From NCBI GenBank assembly GCA_009760855.2, contig WPIO01000495.1, positions 1 to 36,609 on the forward strand: 36,609 nucleotides of DNA, in the 5' to 3' direction. The DNA is from Cristatella mucedo (taxonomy: Eukaryota; Bryozoa; Phylactolaemata; Cristatellidae). Each line of letters opens with the position of its first letter. Position 1 is the stretch's first letter. The notes under the pieces were generated by a model. The model did not search any database. It saw only the letters and a list, made by a program, of their open reading frames with translations, and had not been told where the DNA came from. This document shows, piece after piece, positions 35,601-36,609 of the stretch. The position numbers and the translations under genes were made by a program.

Positions 35601-36075
35601 GAACGACCTACTGGACGTTCGAGTGAATGAGTAACAATAACAACAATATTTGTACTGCATTTGTTATAGCGCCCTCGGAGAACCCACTCTCTTTCCAGGC
35701 ACTTTACATTTACTGCAAAGGAAGCATGATGGAATTGTTAGCAACTTCAAGTGGCAGGTCATAGCAGCCAGCAAAAAGCAGCCTCTGCAGTCTGCCCAGA
35801 GTGAGCCGCCGATCTAGCTCACTCGTGGTGTGAACGGCAGCTACACTGCAAGCGCTTACTCGGCGAGCCGTGTGCTGAGCTCTCCCGGCTTGGAAGTGTC
35901 GAACCAGCTCATGTCCTGCCGCAGGATGGAGCGGAAGAAGCCGAGCTTGATGCGATGCGCCTGCCGATGAGCAGCCAGTGACCAGAGGCCCACTTGCAGG
36001 TACGCGGACACGAAGACGCCGCAGGCGATGGCTGAAGCAATTCCAAGCACAGCGAGCAGCAGTTTGTCAGTAGTG
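152..36075 (-). CDS. ABCB1-type P-glycoprotein (multidrug resistance ABC transporter), 23 exons, 5' end off window
   Basis: An ATP-driven plasma-membrane exporter of the ABCB full-transporter class; family members pump hydrophobic drugs, xenobiotics or lipids. The exons, read 36075 to 152, give TM2-TM6, NBD1, a charged linker, TM7-TM12 and NBD2. Both NBDs show GxSGCGKST Walker [10 protein letters not shown]-loop, LSGGQKQR signature, [12 protein letters not shown] Walker B/D-loop and IAHRLS H-loop, so both ATP sites look catalytically competent. Summed coding length is about 1,165 codons; with the roughly 110 residues before TM2 missing, the total fits the usual ~1,280. Introns are mostly phase 0; introns 1, 3, 17 and 18 are phase 2. 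Several exons carry indels and the TM6 exon lacks 15 residues, so the locus is either a gene with sequencing errors or a very recent pseudogene. Which ABCB paralogue (ABCB1, B4, B11-like or lineage-specific) cannot be said; no symbol is assigned. Confidence 0.93.
366..923 (-). other. Last intron; no element recognised
   Basis: 558 bp between NBD2 exons. No repeat or coding similarity recognised. Confidence 0.6.
924..1070 (-). CDS. P-glycoprotein exon: NBD2 signature, Walker B, D-loop
   Basis: Forty-nine clean codons: [49 protein letters not shown]. The ABC signature and catalytic glutamate are intact. Acceptor gttactag, donor CGC|GTGAGT, phase 0. Confidence 0.96.
1333..1542 (-). CDS. P-glycoprotein exon: NBD2 Q-loop
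   Basis: Seventy clean codons: [52 protein letters not shown], ...[11 protein letters not shown]. The [10 protein letters not shown] wording is typical of the second NBD of full ABCB transporters. Acceptor gctttgcag, donor GAT|GTAAGA, phase 0. Confidence 0.96.
1671..1867 (-). CDS. P-glycoprotein exon with two one-base insertions: NBD2 A-loop and Walker A
   Basis: [26 protein letters not shown], then in the next frame [34 protein letters not shown]. The shift lies at a GGGG run (plus-strand CCCC 1786-1789). A second extra base near 1683-1684 would give FYDVDGGH and put the donor CAC|GTGGTA in phase 0 with the next exon. Observed 197 nt; without the two extra bases 195 nt, exactly 65 codons. 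Acceptor tatcgaag. Confidence 0.9.
2160..2325 (-). mobile_element. SINE A: tRNA-derived SINE
   Basis: Minus strand reads a tRNA-like head with an A box (tggtccagcggttaaggtgc) and a B box (gggctcgagcccc), then a tail agagattcagttctcttggt and an AT-rich end. The tail resembles the LINE-2x 3' end. Confidence 0.75.
2330..4175 (-). other. Intron before NBD2; mostly unassigned
   Basis: AT-rich, apart from the SINE B at 3236-3420. Open frames around 3467-3926 show no family resemblance. Confidence 0.55.
3236..3420 (-). mobile_element. SINE B: tRNA-derived SINE
   Basis: Minus strand: gtgagccgtgattgcacact head, B box like gttcgattcctgc, then ggcgatcctttatcgcca, ggtgatagccgtaaag and an end at aatcagctagga. 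The head, body and 3' end all match the 12196 and 29333 copies. Confidence 0.8.
4176..4332 (-). CDS. P-glycoprotein exon: TM12 and approach to NBD2
   Basis: [20 protein letters not shown], then [19 protein letters not shown] and [13 protein letters not shown]. The [10 protein letters not shown] motif marks TM12; [11 protein letters not shown] leads into NBD2. Acceptor acctgtag (phase 2), donor CCG|GTGAGA (phase 0). 157 nt fits 1 + 52 codons. Confidence 0.95.
4461..4601 (-). CDS. P-glycoprotein exon: TM11
   Basis: [20 protein letters not shown], then [19 protein letters not shown] and IDFEAMM. Matches the GITYG-SQA...YAG-F--GAYL region of TM11. Acceptor gattacag (phase 2); donor GAT|GTAGGT leaves AT, so phase 2, and joins the next exon as MMITFSTV. 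Reading through the donor meets an immediate TAG. Confidence 0.95.
4602..6665 (-). other. 2.1-kb intron; nothing recognised
   Basis: AT-rich single-copy-looking sequence with no open frame over 60 codons and no match to the repeats seen elsewhere in the window. Confidence 0.55.
6666..6766 (-). CDS. P-glycoprotein exon: ICL4
   Basis: [20 protein letters not shown], then [14 protein letters not shown]. Matches the IATEAI-NIRTV-SL cytoplasmic helices of TMD2. Acceptor tttgcag is phase 0; donor CACAA|GTAGCT is phase 2 and splices to G-AAA-GAG of the next exon, restoring PPHKKELKW. No indel. Confidence 0.94.
6907..7112 (-). CDS. P-glycoprotein exon with one-base deletion: TM9-TM10
   Basis: Encodes [35 protein letters not shown] and [17 protein letters not shown], then GGVTKDKK. 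After KDKK the frame is lost inside a run of seven A (minus strand; T run at 6929-6935). With eight A the exon would be 207 nt and end NTYEDVGK at the AAG|GTCAGC donor in phase 0, matching the following IATEAI. This points to one missing base in a homopolymer. Acceptor cggtgcag. Confidence 0.92.
7303..7386 (-). CDS. P-glycoprotein exon: ICL3 coupling helix
   Basis: Twenty-eight codons: [20 protein letters not shown], then KETASIQN. The [16 protein letters not shown] motif is nearly invariant in the second half of P-glycoproteins. Acceptor atttgcag, donor AAC|GTATGT, phase 0. Confidence 0.94.
7483..7560 (-). CDS. P-glycoprotein exon: start of ICL3
   Basis: Twenty-six codons: [20 protein letters not shown], then AAMVRQ. 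Matches the GE-LT-RLR...R-MLRQ segment that precedes the ICL3 coupling helix. Acceptor gctgtag, donor CAG|GTAAGC, phase 0. Confidence 0.9.
7665..7769 (-). CDS. P-glycoprotein exon: TM8
   Basis: Thirty-five codons: [20 protein letters not shown] followed by the hydrophobic [15 protein letters not shown]. Matches the short extracellular loop and TM8. Acceptor cttttcag, donor CAA|GTAAGT, phase 0, no indel. Confidence 0.9.
7905..8044 (+). mobile_element. LINE-2x 3'-end fragment with (ATT)n tail
   Basis: gcgcctagaaagagattgag ... gcgctttatcaagtgcatta followed by a perfect ATT tract at about 8024-8042. Very young-looking tail; upstream part diverges quickly. Confidence 0.8.
8667..8819 (-). CDS. P-glycoprotein exon: elbow helix and TM7
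   Basis: Fifty-one clean codons: [20 protein letters not shown], then [20 protein letters not shown] and [11 protein letters not shown]. The [16 protein letters not shown] motif is diagnostic for TM7 of full-length ABCB transporters. Acceptor gcttgcag, donor GCG|GTGAGA, phase 0. Confidence 0.95.
8965..9138 (-). CDS. P-glycoprotein exon: NBD1-TMD2 linker
   Basis: Fifty-eight codons rich in Glu, Ser and Lys ([20 protein letters not shown], ...[28 protein letters not shown]). It has the position and composition of the phosphorylatable linker that joins the two P-glycoprotein halves. Donor GAG|GTAACT is phase 0. For phase 0 at the start, the acceptor must be the AG at 9139-9140 (atgag). The stronger-looking ttag five bases upstream (exon from 9143) would shift the frame, unless one base is missing there, in which case the exon would start DEYIE. 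The linker is the least conserved part of the family, so identity rests on position and phase. Confidence 0.78.
9645..9795 (+). mobile_element. SINE A: tRNA-derived SINE, diverged
   Basis: Head tggtttggtccaggggttaa then ggtgctcaccatagaa; the B box region has decayed to aggtcatgggatagagtctt; tail gaagtgcttagggtactata. Lies in the linker-exon intron. Confidence 0.65.
9796..11976 (-). other. Intron stretch, mostly unassigned
   Basis: Outside the LINE-2x-like relic (10765-10980) I recognise nothing. Open frames at 11167-11649 on both strands look like chance. Confidence 0.5.
10765..10980 (-). mobile_element. Old LINE-2x-like 3' fragment
   Basis: aaatctctatccaggccgtt and tactgaaaaggaagcatgtc align with the LINE-2x 3' signature, sharing subfamily words (aattgattag) with the 23690 copy. 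Strongly diverged. Confidence 0.5.
12091..12560 (-). mobile_element. LINE-2x 3' fragment nested in LINE-1x copy B
   Basis: Starts with an AAT-repeat tail then cagagaactcaatctctttc and aggcgctttacatttgctgc, the 3'-end signature of this family, and ends near ctaaataggtgtg. Interrupted at 12196-12383 by a SINE B copy with target duplications. Confidence 0.85.
12196..12383 (+). mobile_element. SINE B: tRNA-derived SINE with 9-bp target duplication
   Basis: Head gtgagccgtgatggcacact, B box gggttcgattcct, body ggcgattctttatcgccact and gtgatagccgtaaaggctct, end aatcagctag. Flanked by gattgaatg at 12187-12195 and 12384-12392, a direct target-site duplication. Inserted in LINE-2x. Confidence 0.87.
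14101..14943 (-). other. Intron stretch, unassigned
   Basis: Contains a tRNA A-box-like word at 14582-14606 (tagcttagtttaactggtaa) without a matching B box, and a short ATA/AAT tract near 14785. Nothing else recognised. Confidence 0.45.
14944..15108 (-). CDS. P-glycoprotein exon: NBD1 H-loop to C-terminus
   Basis: Fifty-five clean codons: [54 protein letters not shown]. The H in IAHRLS is the switch histidine that contacts the ATP gamma-phosphate. Acceptor cttgcag, donor CAG|GTGAAT, phase 0. Confidence 0.95.
15535..15852 (+). mobile_element. LINE-2x 3'-end fragment
   Basis: Starts within ttgaccacatttaaaaagaa, matching the last coding region of the 31190 copy, and ends at gcgcctagaaaaagattgag plus an ATT tail. 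Lies in the intron between NBD1 exons. Confidence 0.85.
16455..16610. repeat. 15-bp minisatellite beside a splice donor
   Basis: About ten units of a gctgctgccactgaa-like 15-mer, with higher-order 45-bp repetition (gccactgcagctgcagccac ... twice). Starts within 10 bases of the 16618 donor. Because 15 is a multiple of three, the minus-strand frame stays open through it. Confidence 0.9.
16618..16788 (-). CDS. P-glycoprotein exon: NBD1 signature, Walker B, D-loop
   Basis: Fifty-seven clean codons: [11 protein letters not shown], the [15 protein letters not shown] signature, [20 protein letters not shown], ending VQAALDK. Includes the catalytic glutamate after Walker B. Acceptor ttgccgcag, donor AAG|GTTCGT, phase 0. 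The intron begins within a few bases of a 15-bp minisatellite that keeps the minus-strand frame open past the donor. Confidence 0.96.
17975..18172 (+). mobile_element. LINE-1x copy D, 3' fragment tail-to-tail with copy A
   Basis: Begins with tacctagctaaactgctgca, the word that precedes LHQFQ in copy C, runs through ctctagactatgga, then jumps to ctttgtagagttgtacgt and a short tail. About 200 bp, internally deleted, opposite in orientation to copy A, whose 3' tail starts immediately to the right. Confidence 0.7.
18175..20190 (-). mobile_element. LINE-1x copy A: CR1/L2-like non-LTR retrotransposon, 5' truncated
   Basis: The reverse transcriptase is readable from 20177 to about 19140: [53 protein letters not shown] (motif A), [16 protein letters not shown] (motif B), [12 protein letters not shown] (catalytic YADD). 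A two-base shift near 19138-19140 relative to copy B moves the rest into another frame ([20 protein letters not shown] ... [16 protein letters not shown]), open to 18514. The 3' end carries an ATTACATTACAT-type tail at 18175. No endonuclease or ORF1 is present, so the copy is 5' truncated. It lies in the intron between the exons at 21246 and 16788, in the same orientation as the gene. Confidence 0.9.
20200..20775 (-). mobile_element. LINE-2x older copy split by a LINE-1x end
   Basis: Left part (20235-20466) matches cacaaggacccagcaaatgc and gagcgagttccaggctttga; right part (20589-20775) matches tgagtgacaaaacattgaag. The middle 20467-20588 is a LINE-1x 3' end. An 11-G run sits at 20332-20342. 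Confidence 0.7.
20467..20588 (-). mobile_element. LINE-1x 3'-end fragment inserted in LINE-2x
   Basis: Only the last ~120 bp of LINE-1x are present (ctgtaactccacaaagccac ... gtacgaattcggtagccaac). Both flanks belong to one LINE-2x copy, so this is a severely 5'-truncated insertion. Confidence 0.75.
21246..21449 (-). CDS. P-glycoprotein exon: NBD1 Q-loop and helical subdomain
   Basis: Sixty-eight clean codons: [42 protein letters not shown] and [12 protein letters not shown]. The Q in VSQEPVLF is the Q-loop glutamine that links the NBD to the transmembrane coupling helices. Acceptor cgtcacag, donor CTG|GTGAGT, phase 0. Confidence 0.96.
21560..21685 (-). CDS. P-glycoprotein exon: NBD1 Walker A
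   Basis: Forty-two codons with [19 protein letters not shown], then [30 protein letters not shown] is the Walker A phosphate-binding loop. Acceptor gctgtggcag, donor CAG|GTTCGG, phase 0 at both ends, no indel. Confidence 0.95.
21931..22041 (-). CDS. P-glycoprotein exon: start of NBD1 with A-loop tyrosine
   Basis: Thirty-seven clean codons: [20 protein letters not shown], then [17 protein letters not shown]. The NYPSRP tyrosine is the A-loop residue that stacks on the ATP adenine. Acceptor cctttacag, donor AAG|GTATTG, both phase 0. Too short to stand out as an open frame, but it matches the family residue by residue in position. Confidence 0.92.
22488..22630 (-). mobile_element. SINE B, diverged
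   Basis: actagccgatttaacagcct, gactatcaccagcctttgca and the paired ctcggcaccgag word match SINE B on the minus strand, with substitutions and a damaged B box. Confidence 0.7.
22652..23300 (-). mobile_element. LINE-2x copy, 3' portion
   Basis: 3' signature at 22670-22730 (agagaactcaatctctttct), then upstream an open stretch reading [20 protein letters not shown] and [18 protein letters not shown], the conserved C-terminal words of CR1/L2 proteins. Minus strand, 5' truncated. Confidence 0.85.
23690..25110 (-). mobile_element. Old LINE-2x-like copy split by a MITE
   Basis: 23690-24063 resembles the family 3' region in a diverged subfamily form (tttctaagcaattgg, gaaaggaagcaaatcaattg); 24790-25110 resembles the upstream region (gtgagtgaccaagccttcaa, gattgggagccagtgcaagt). 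The 24066-24763 MITE separates the two. Similarity is patchy. Confidence 0.5.
24066..24763. mobile_element. ~700-bp MITE with ~120-bp terminal inverted repeats, TA flanks
   Basis: The left end atgatgaggaacagagcgcc ... gtccacagggtgattgatag (to about 24183) is the inverted copy of the right end (about 24643-24763). Both ends are bordered by TA, as for Tc1/mariner-like elements. The interior has no transposase; it contains a 13-G run at 24375-24387 and repeated ggtggctgtgg words. Confidence 0.82.
25162..25335 (+). pseudogene. PIF1/Helitron-like helicase fragment (relic)
   Basis: An open stretch reads [11 protein letters not shown], then [14 protein letters not shown]. The CNGT-x-L-x-V word followed ~35 residues later by a hydrophobic-IPR-like motif resembles the C-terminal part of PIF1-like helicases carried by Helitrons. 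Only ~60 residues remain, with no other helicase motif nearby, so this is tentative. Confidence 0.38.
25605..26447 (+). mobile_element. LINE-1x copy C, 3' portion
   Basis: Plus-strand copy of the region after the RT core. An open stretch at 25792-26208 reads [60 protein letters not shown], the conserved C-terminal wording of CR1/L2-like proteins. Ends with the tail attacattacat at 26440. Truncated 5', frames broken upstream. Confidence 0.87.
26440..26617 (-). pseudogene. LINE reverse transcriptase fragment (relic, third source)
   Basis: [20 protein letters not shown], then [13 protein letters not shown] resembles RT motif A ([18 protein letters not shown]). Its sequence differs from both LINE-1x and LINE-2x copies in the window. 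Confidence 0.5.
26778..26941 (+). mobile_element. hAT MITE, SPIN/URR1-like, with CTCTAGAG target duplication
   Basis: 164 bp with terminal repeats cagtggttctcaacct and (inverted) aggttgagaacagctg, subterminal gcgaccctttaatacagttc and cgacccccaaaagggtcgcg. Flanked on both sides by ctctagag (26770-26777 and 26942-26949), a perfect 8-bp duplication typical of hAT. The words are those I recall for the SPIN/URR1 family of non-autonomous hAT elements, and SPIN favours nTCTAGAn targets. Non-coding; its transposase would be supplied in trans. Confidence 0.82.
27653..27738. repeat. (CA)n microsatellite, imperfect
   Basis: Runs of cacaca broken by taaaac, tctc and tttctctctc. The minus-strand open frame across it (MCVCVCGVC) is a repeat translation. 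Confidence 0.92.
27768..27867 (+). mobile_element. SINE B 5' relic
   Basis: tRNA-like head (cccaggggtaaagcact), B-box-like ggtcgtgagttttagtcc and the body word ggcgattctgtattgc, then a junction with a LINE-2x copy. Confidence 0.5.
27868..28815 (+). mobile_element. LINE-2x copy, RT region, decayed
   Basis: The stretch 27918-28230 still reads [58 protein letters not shown], i.e. RT motifs B, C (YADD) and D of a CR1/L2-like element. Later parts lose frame; NLQWLPIEQ-like wording recurs near 28750. Contains a 23-bp triplication at 28492-28560. Confidence 0.85.
28492..28560 (+). repeat. 23-bp tandem triplication
   Basis: Three units of ~23 bp, core gcaaaactcaagtcaaggc, inside a LINE-2x copy at the position where other copies read gtgcaaaactctaccgctag. 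Confidence 0.85.
29145..29304 (+). mobile_element. LINE-2x RT fragment
   Basis: About 160 bp matching the segment before the YADD motif of the neighbouring copy (gtacctcaaggctccatgct, cacaacctgggctttcactt). It stops abruptly at ttctatgc where SINE A begins. Confidence 0.75.
29305..29615 (+). mobile_element. SINE A split by SINE B
   Basis: Head ctggtttggacagtggttaa at 29309-29332, then SINE B at 29333-29500, then the SINE A body resumes: ccccgaccaaggtcaacttg, B box gggctcgtgccccgg, tail agattaagttctcttagggt, and a TA tract. Confidence 0.72.
29333..29500 (+). mobile_element. SINE B nested in SINE A
   Basis: taatggctcactaggtatgg, the paired cctcgggccccaggtcgtgg, B box gggttcgaatcct, ggcgatcctttatcgccact, gtgatagccgtaaaggctct, end aatcagctag. 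Near-complete copy. Confidence 0.82.
29613..29780. repeat. Compound microsatellite (TA)n, (GTAT)n, (GCAT)n
   Basis: TA tract, then gtatgtatgtat, then gcatgcatgcat units, then gtat and a final tatatata. It follows the 3' end of SINE A and probably grew from its tail. Confidence 0.95.
29860..30883 (-). other. Intron stretch, unassigned
   Basis: AT-rich sequence downstream of the TM6 exon. No repeat family of this window and no coding similarity recognised. Confidence 0.45.
30884..30952 (-). CDS. P-glycoprotein exon: TM6 remnant to NBD1 approach, 45 nt short
   Basis: Twenty-three codons: IFFCV, then [18 protein letters not shown]. Family members have about 38 codons here; the residues between FFSV and the NARGAA motif, which form the second half of TM6 and the GQASPSIE-type segment, are absent. 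Acceptor atttgcag and donor AGG|GTGAGT are both phase 0 and the frame is intact, so this is an in-frame 15-residue gap rather than a frameshift. As written, TM6 would be too short to span the membrane. Confidence 0.85.
31190..32578 (+). mobile_element. LINE-2x copy, longest in window, full 3' end
   Basis: Runs from RT motif A wording (ctttcggcagtttttaatac = F-x-TI) through a broken YADD region (tctatgcggatgacactcag at 31474) to the 3' tail aagcgcctagaaagagattg at 32515-32550. About 1.4 kb, 5' truncated, with many frameshifts; not coding. Inserted in the intron upstream of the TM6 exon, antisense to the gene. Confidence 0.85.
33065..33244 (-). CDS. P-glycoprotein exon with multiple indels: TM5 and start of TM6
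   Basis: Fragments in several frames spell the expected order: [21 protein letters not shown], a hydrophobic LYLFFVVLC helix, [21 protein letters not shown]. The pieces are correct in sequence and spacing but need about five net single-base corrections in 180 nt (for example extra G in aaggggc and extra T in atttgc). Acceptor tgtgcag at 33245; the end is placed at GTG|GCAAGT because this keeps phase 0 and gives GTMVV-IFFCV across the junction. No stop is created by a substitution. Confidence 0.78.
34265..34389 (-). CDS. P-glycoprotein exon: ICL2 (TM4-TM5 cytoplasmic helices)
   Basis: Encodes [18 protein letters not shown], then [20 protein letters not shown], the highly conserved ICL2 segment that touches NBD2. 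Acceptor cgtccag at 34390 is phase 0. The end is inferred: phase 2 is needed to join the next exon as STR-YAE, which places the donor at CAG|GCACGT, a GC rather than GT donor. The nearest GT (CAC|GTGCAT) would break the phase. The start is firm, the end less so. Confidence 0.85.
34581..34758 (-). CDS. P-glycoprotein exon: TM3-TM4
   Basis: Begins with [18 protein letters not shown], the ICL1 to TM3 region, then two hydrophobic helices ending in AMIMAK with the family motif [15 protein letters not shown] between them. Acceptor ctgatttccag (phase 2) and donor AAG|GTGCAA (phase 0). No indel is seen; 178 nt fits 1 + 59 codons exactly. Confidence 0.93.
35156..35169. repeat. Poly-C tract (14 C)
   Basis: Uninterrupted C run in an intron. 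Length is unreliable in any homopolymer of this size. Confidence 0.9.
35637..35745 (-). mobile_element. LINE-2x 3'-end fragment
   Basis: agcgccctcggagaacccac, tctttccaggcactttacat and tactgcaaaggaagcatgat: the family 3' signature on the minus strand, about 110 bp. Confidence 0.75.
35860..36075 (-). CDS. P-glycoprotein exon 1 of window: TM2 and ICL1
   Basis: Encodes TM2 ([20 protein letters not shown]) followed by the conserved [17 protein letters not shown] stretch and the ICL1 coupling segment with [11 protein letters not shown] and GELSTRLA, matching the RQEIGWFD...GELNTRL region of vertebrate P-glycoproteins. The acceptor is gtcatcag before 36075 (phase 2); another AG before 36031 also keeps frame but would cut TM2. 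The donor GA|GTAAGC at 35860 is phase 2 and joins the next exon to give [12 protein letters not shown]. Upstream coding exons are outside the window. Confidence 0.9.
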
Positions 36076-36111
36076 CTGATGACATTGGCCAGATGAGACG
36101 TGCCGAGTCAT

Positions 36112-36185
36112 AAGTATAATAATAATATATTTGTATAGCCCCCTCGGAGAACTTAATCTCTTTCTAGGCACTTTACATAGGTATA
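36112..36185 (-). mobile_element. LINE-2x 3'-end fragment
   Basis: An AAT-type tail followed by ccccctcggagaacttaatc and tctttctaggcactttacat. About 75 bp, just upstream of the TM2 exon acceptor. Confidence 0.7.
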
Positions 36186-36519
36186 ATGCAAGAGATTCAA
36201 CAATTTTTAACAAAAAGCTTCTTTTACTGCAGTGAACTATCACCCGAGTCTTCCAGTGCTTTCACTAGGAGATAAGCACAAGAAGATAATACAGGTGCTG
36301 ATATAAACTTGTCAACTGCCACGAGTGAGACCATCGCTTCTCTCGAATAGCAGGCAGGACCAGGCAGGTCGAGCAGACAAACGAGGCTGTGTTATTTCAT
36401 GCACAGACGACGCGGCAAGTAAAAAGTGTAACGTAAAGCTGGCGATTCAATTGGCCTCACTCGCGAGACAGAAGAAAGCGATAGTAGCTATCACTTCACT
36501 TGCATTAGGCAATCCGATT

Positions 36520-36598
36520 TTTTTCATGGGTGCAGGACTCGAACCCACAACCTGGGTCGTGAAGTGCGAGCACCTGACAGCAATAGCGTAACTGGAAC
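36520..36598 (-). mobile_element. tRNA-like sequence, probably a SINE head
   Basis: Minus strand contains gtcaggtgctcgcacttcac and a good B box (gtgggttcgagtcctgc). A full cloverleaf with paired acceptor stem is not evident, so a SINE or tRNA pseudogene is more likely than a working tRNA. Confidence 0.45.
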
Positions 36599-36609
36599 GA
36601 AGCATACCG

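Larger units (their letters stand above)
32580..35636 (-). other. Intronic sequence between TMD1 exons, unassigned
   Basis: Outside the exons at 33065-33244, 34265-34389 and 34581-34758 I see only homopolymer tracts. The plus-strand frames at 33695-34114 and 34498-35040 are intronic or antisense to exons. Confidence 0.45.

Noticed and set aside
152-36075. Clear-cut processed or ancient pseudogene
   Set aside because: Introns are present, catalytic motifs are all conserved and no substitution-type stops are seen; indels cluster in a few exons, which fits sequence error better.
36520-36598. Functional tRNA gene
   Set aside because: Good B box but no convincing acceptor-stem pairing; tRNA-derived SINEs are common in the window.
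1-36609. Bacterial operons, CRISPR arrays, phage or virus genes
   Set aside because: Spliced gene, LINEs and SINEs show animal nuclear DNA; no regularly spaced repeat array or viral gene is visible.

Overview
The window is animal (metazoan) nuclear DNA. It carries one interrupted gene on the minus strand and a dense set of transposable elements in its introns. The gene is an ABCB1-type P-glycoprotein (multidrug-resistance ABC exporter). It runs right to left, from an exon encoding transmembrane helix 2 (36075) to a stop codon at 152-154. I can place 23 exons, about 1,165 codons, with conserved splice phases. The first exons (N-terminus, TM1) lie beyond the right edge. The last exons are the 3' end of the coding region; no AATAAA is seen before the left edge, so the 3'UTR probably continues outside. 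Both nucleotide-binding domains keep Walker A, Q-loop, LSGGQ signature, Walker B with its glutamate, D-loop and H-loop. The layout is a full transporter (TMD1-NBD1-TMD2-NBD2).

Most exons translate cleanly, but a few (365-152, 1867-1671, 7112-6907, 33244-33065) hold clusters of one- or two-base indels. These break the frame without in-frame stop substitutions, which looks more like uncorrected long-read error than pseudogene decay. The TM6 exon (30952-30884) also appears to lack 45 nt in frame. Two introns seem to use GC donors.

The introns hold two families of CR1/L2-like non-LTR retrotransposon. LINE-1x ends 3' in an ATTACATTACAT-type tail; its best copy is 20190-18175 with a recognisable reverse transcriptase. 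LINE-2x ends 3' in an ATT-type tail; about a dozen truncated copies are present. There are two tRNA-derived SINE families, A and B; SINE A shares its 3' tail with LINE-2x. DNA elements include a 164-bp hAT MITE that resembles the SPIN/URR1 type, with a perfect 8-bp CTCTAGAG target duplication, and a ~700-bp MITE with ~120-bp inverted repeats flanked by TA. Nested insertions let relative ages be read at several places. Weak relics include a PIF1/Helitron-like helicase fragment and an RT fragment.

The organism cannot be named from sequence alone. The vertebrate-like P-glycoprotein gene structure with CR1/L2-like LINEs and tRNA SINEs fits many invertebrates or a basal chordate. SPIN-like elements are known from tetrapods and a few invertebrates, including a planarian, a triatomine bug and a pond snail, which is suggestive only. 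The labels LINE-1x, LINE-2x, SINE A and SINE B are mine, for this window only. I see no bacterial-style operon, CRISPR array or convincing functional RNA gene.
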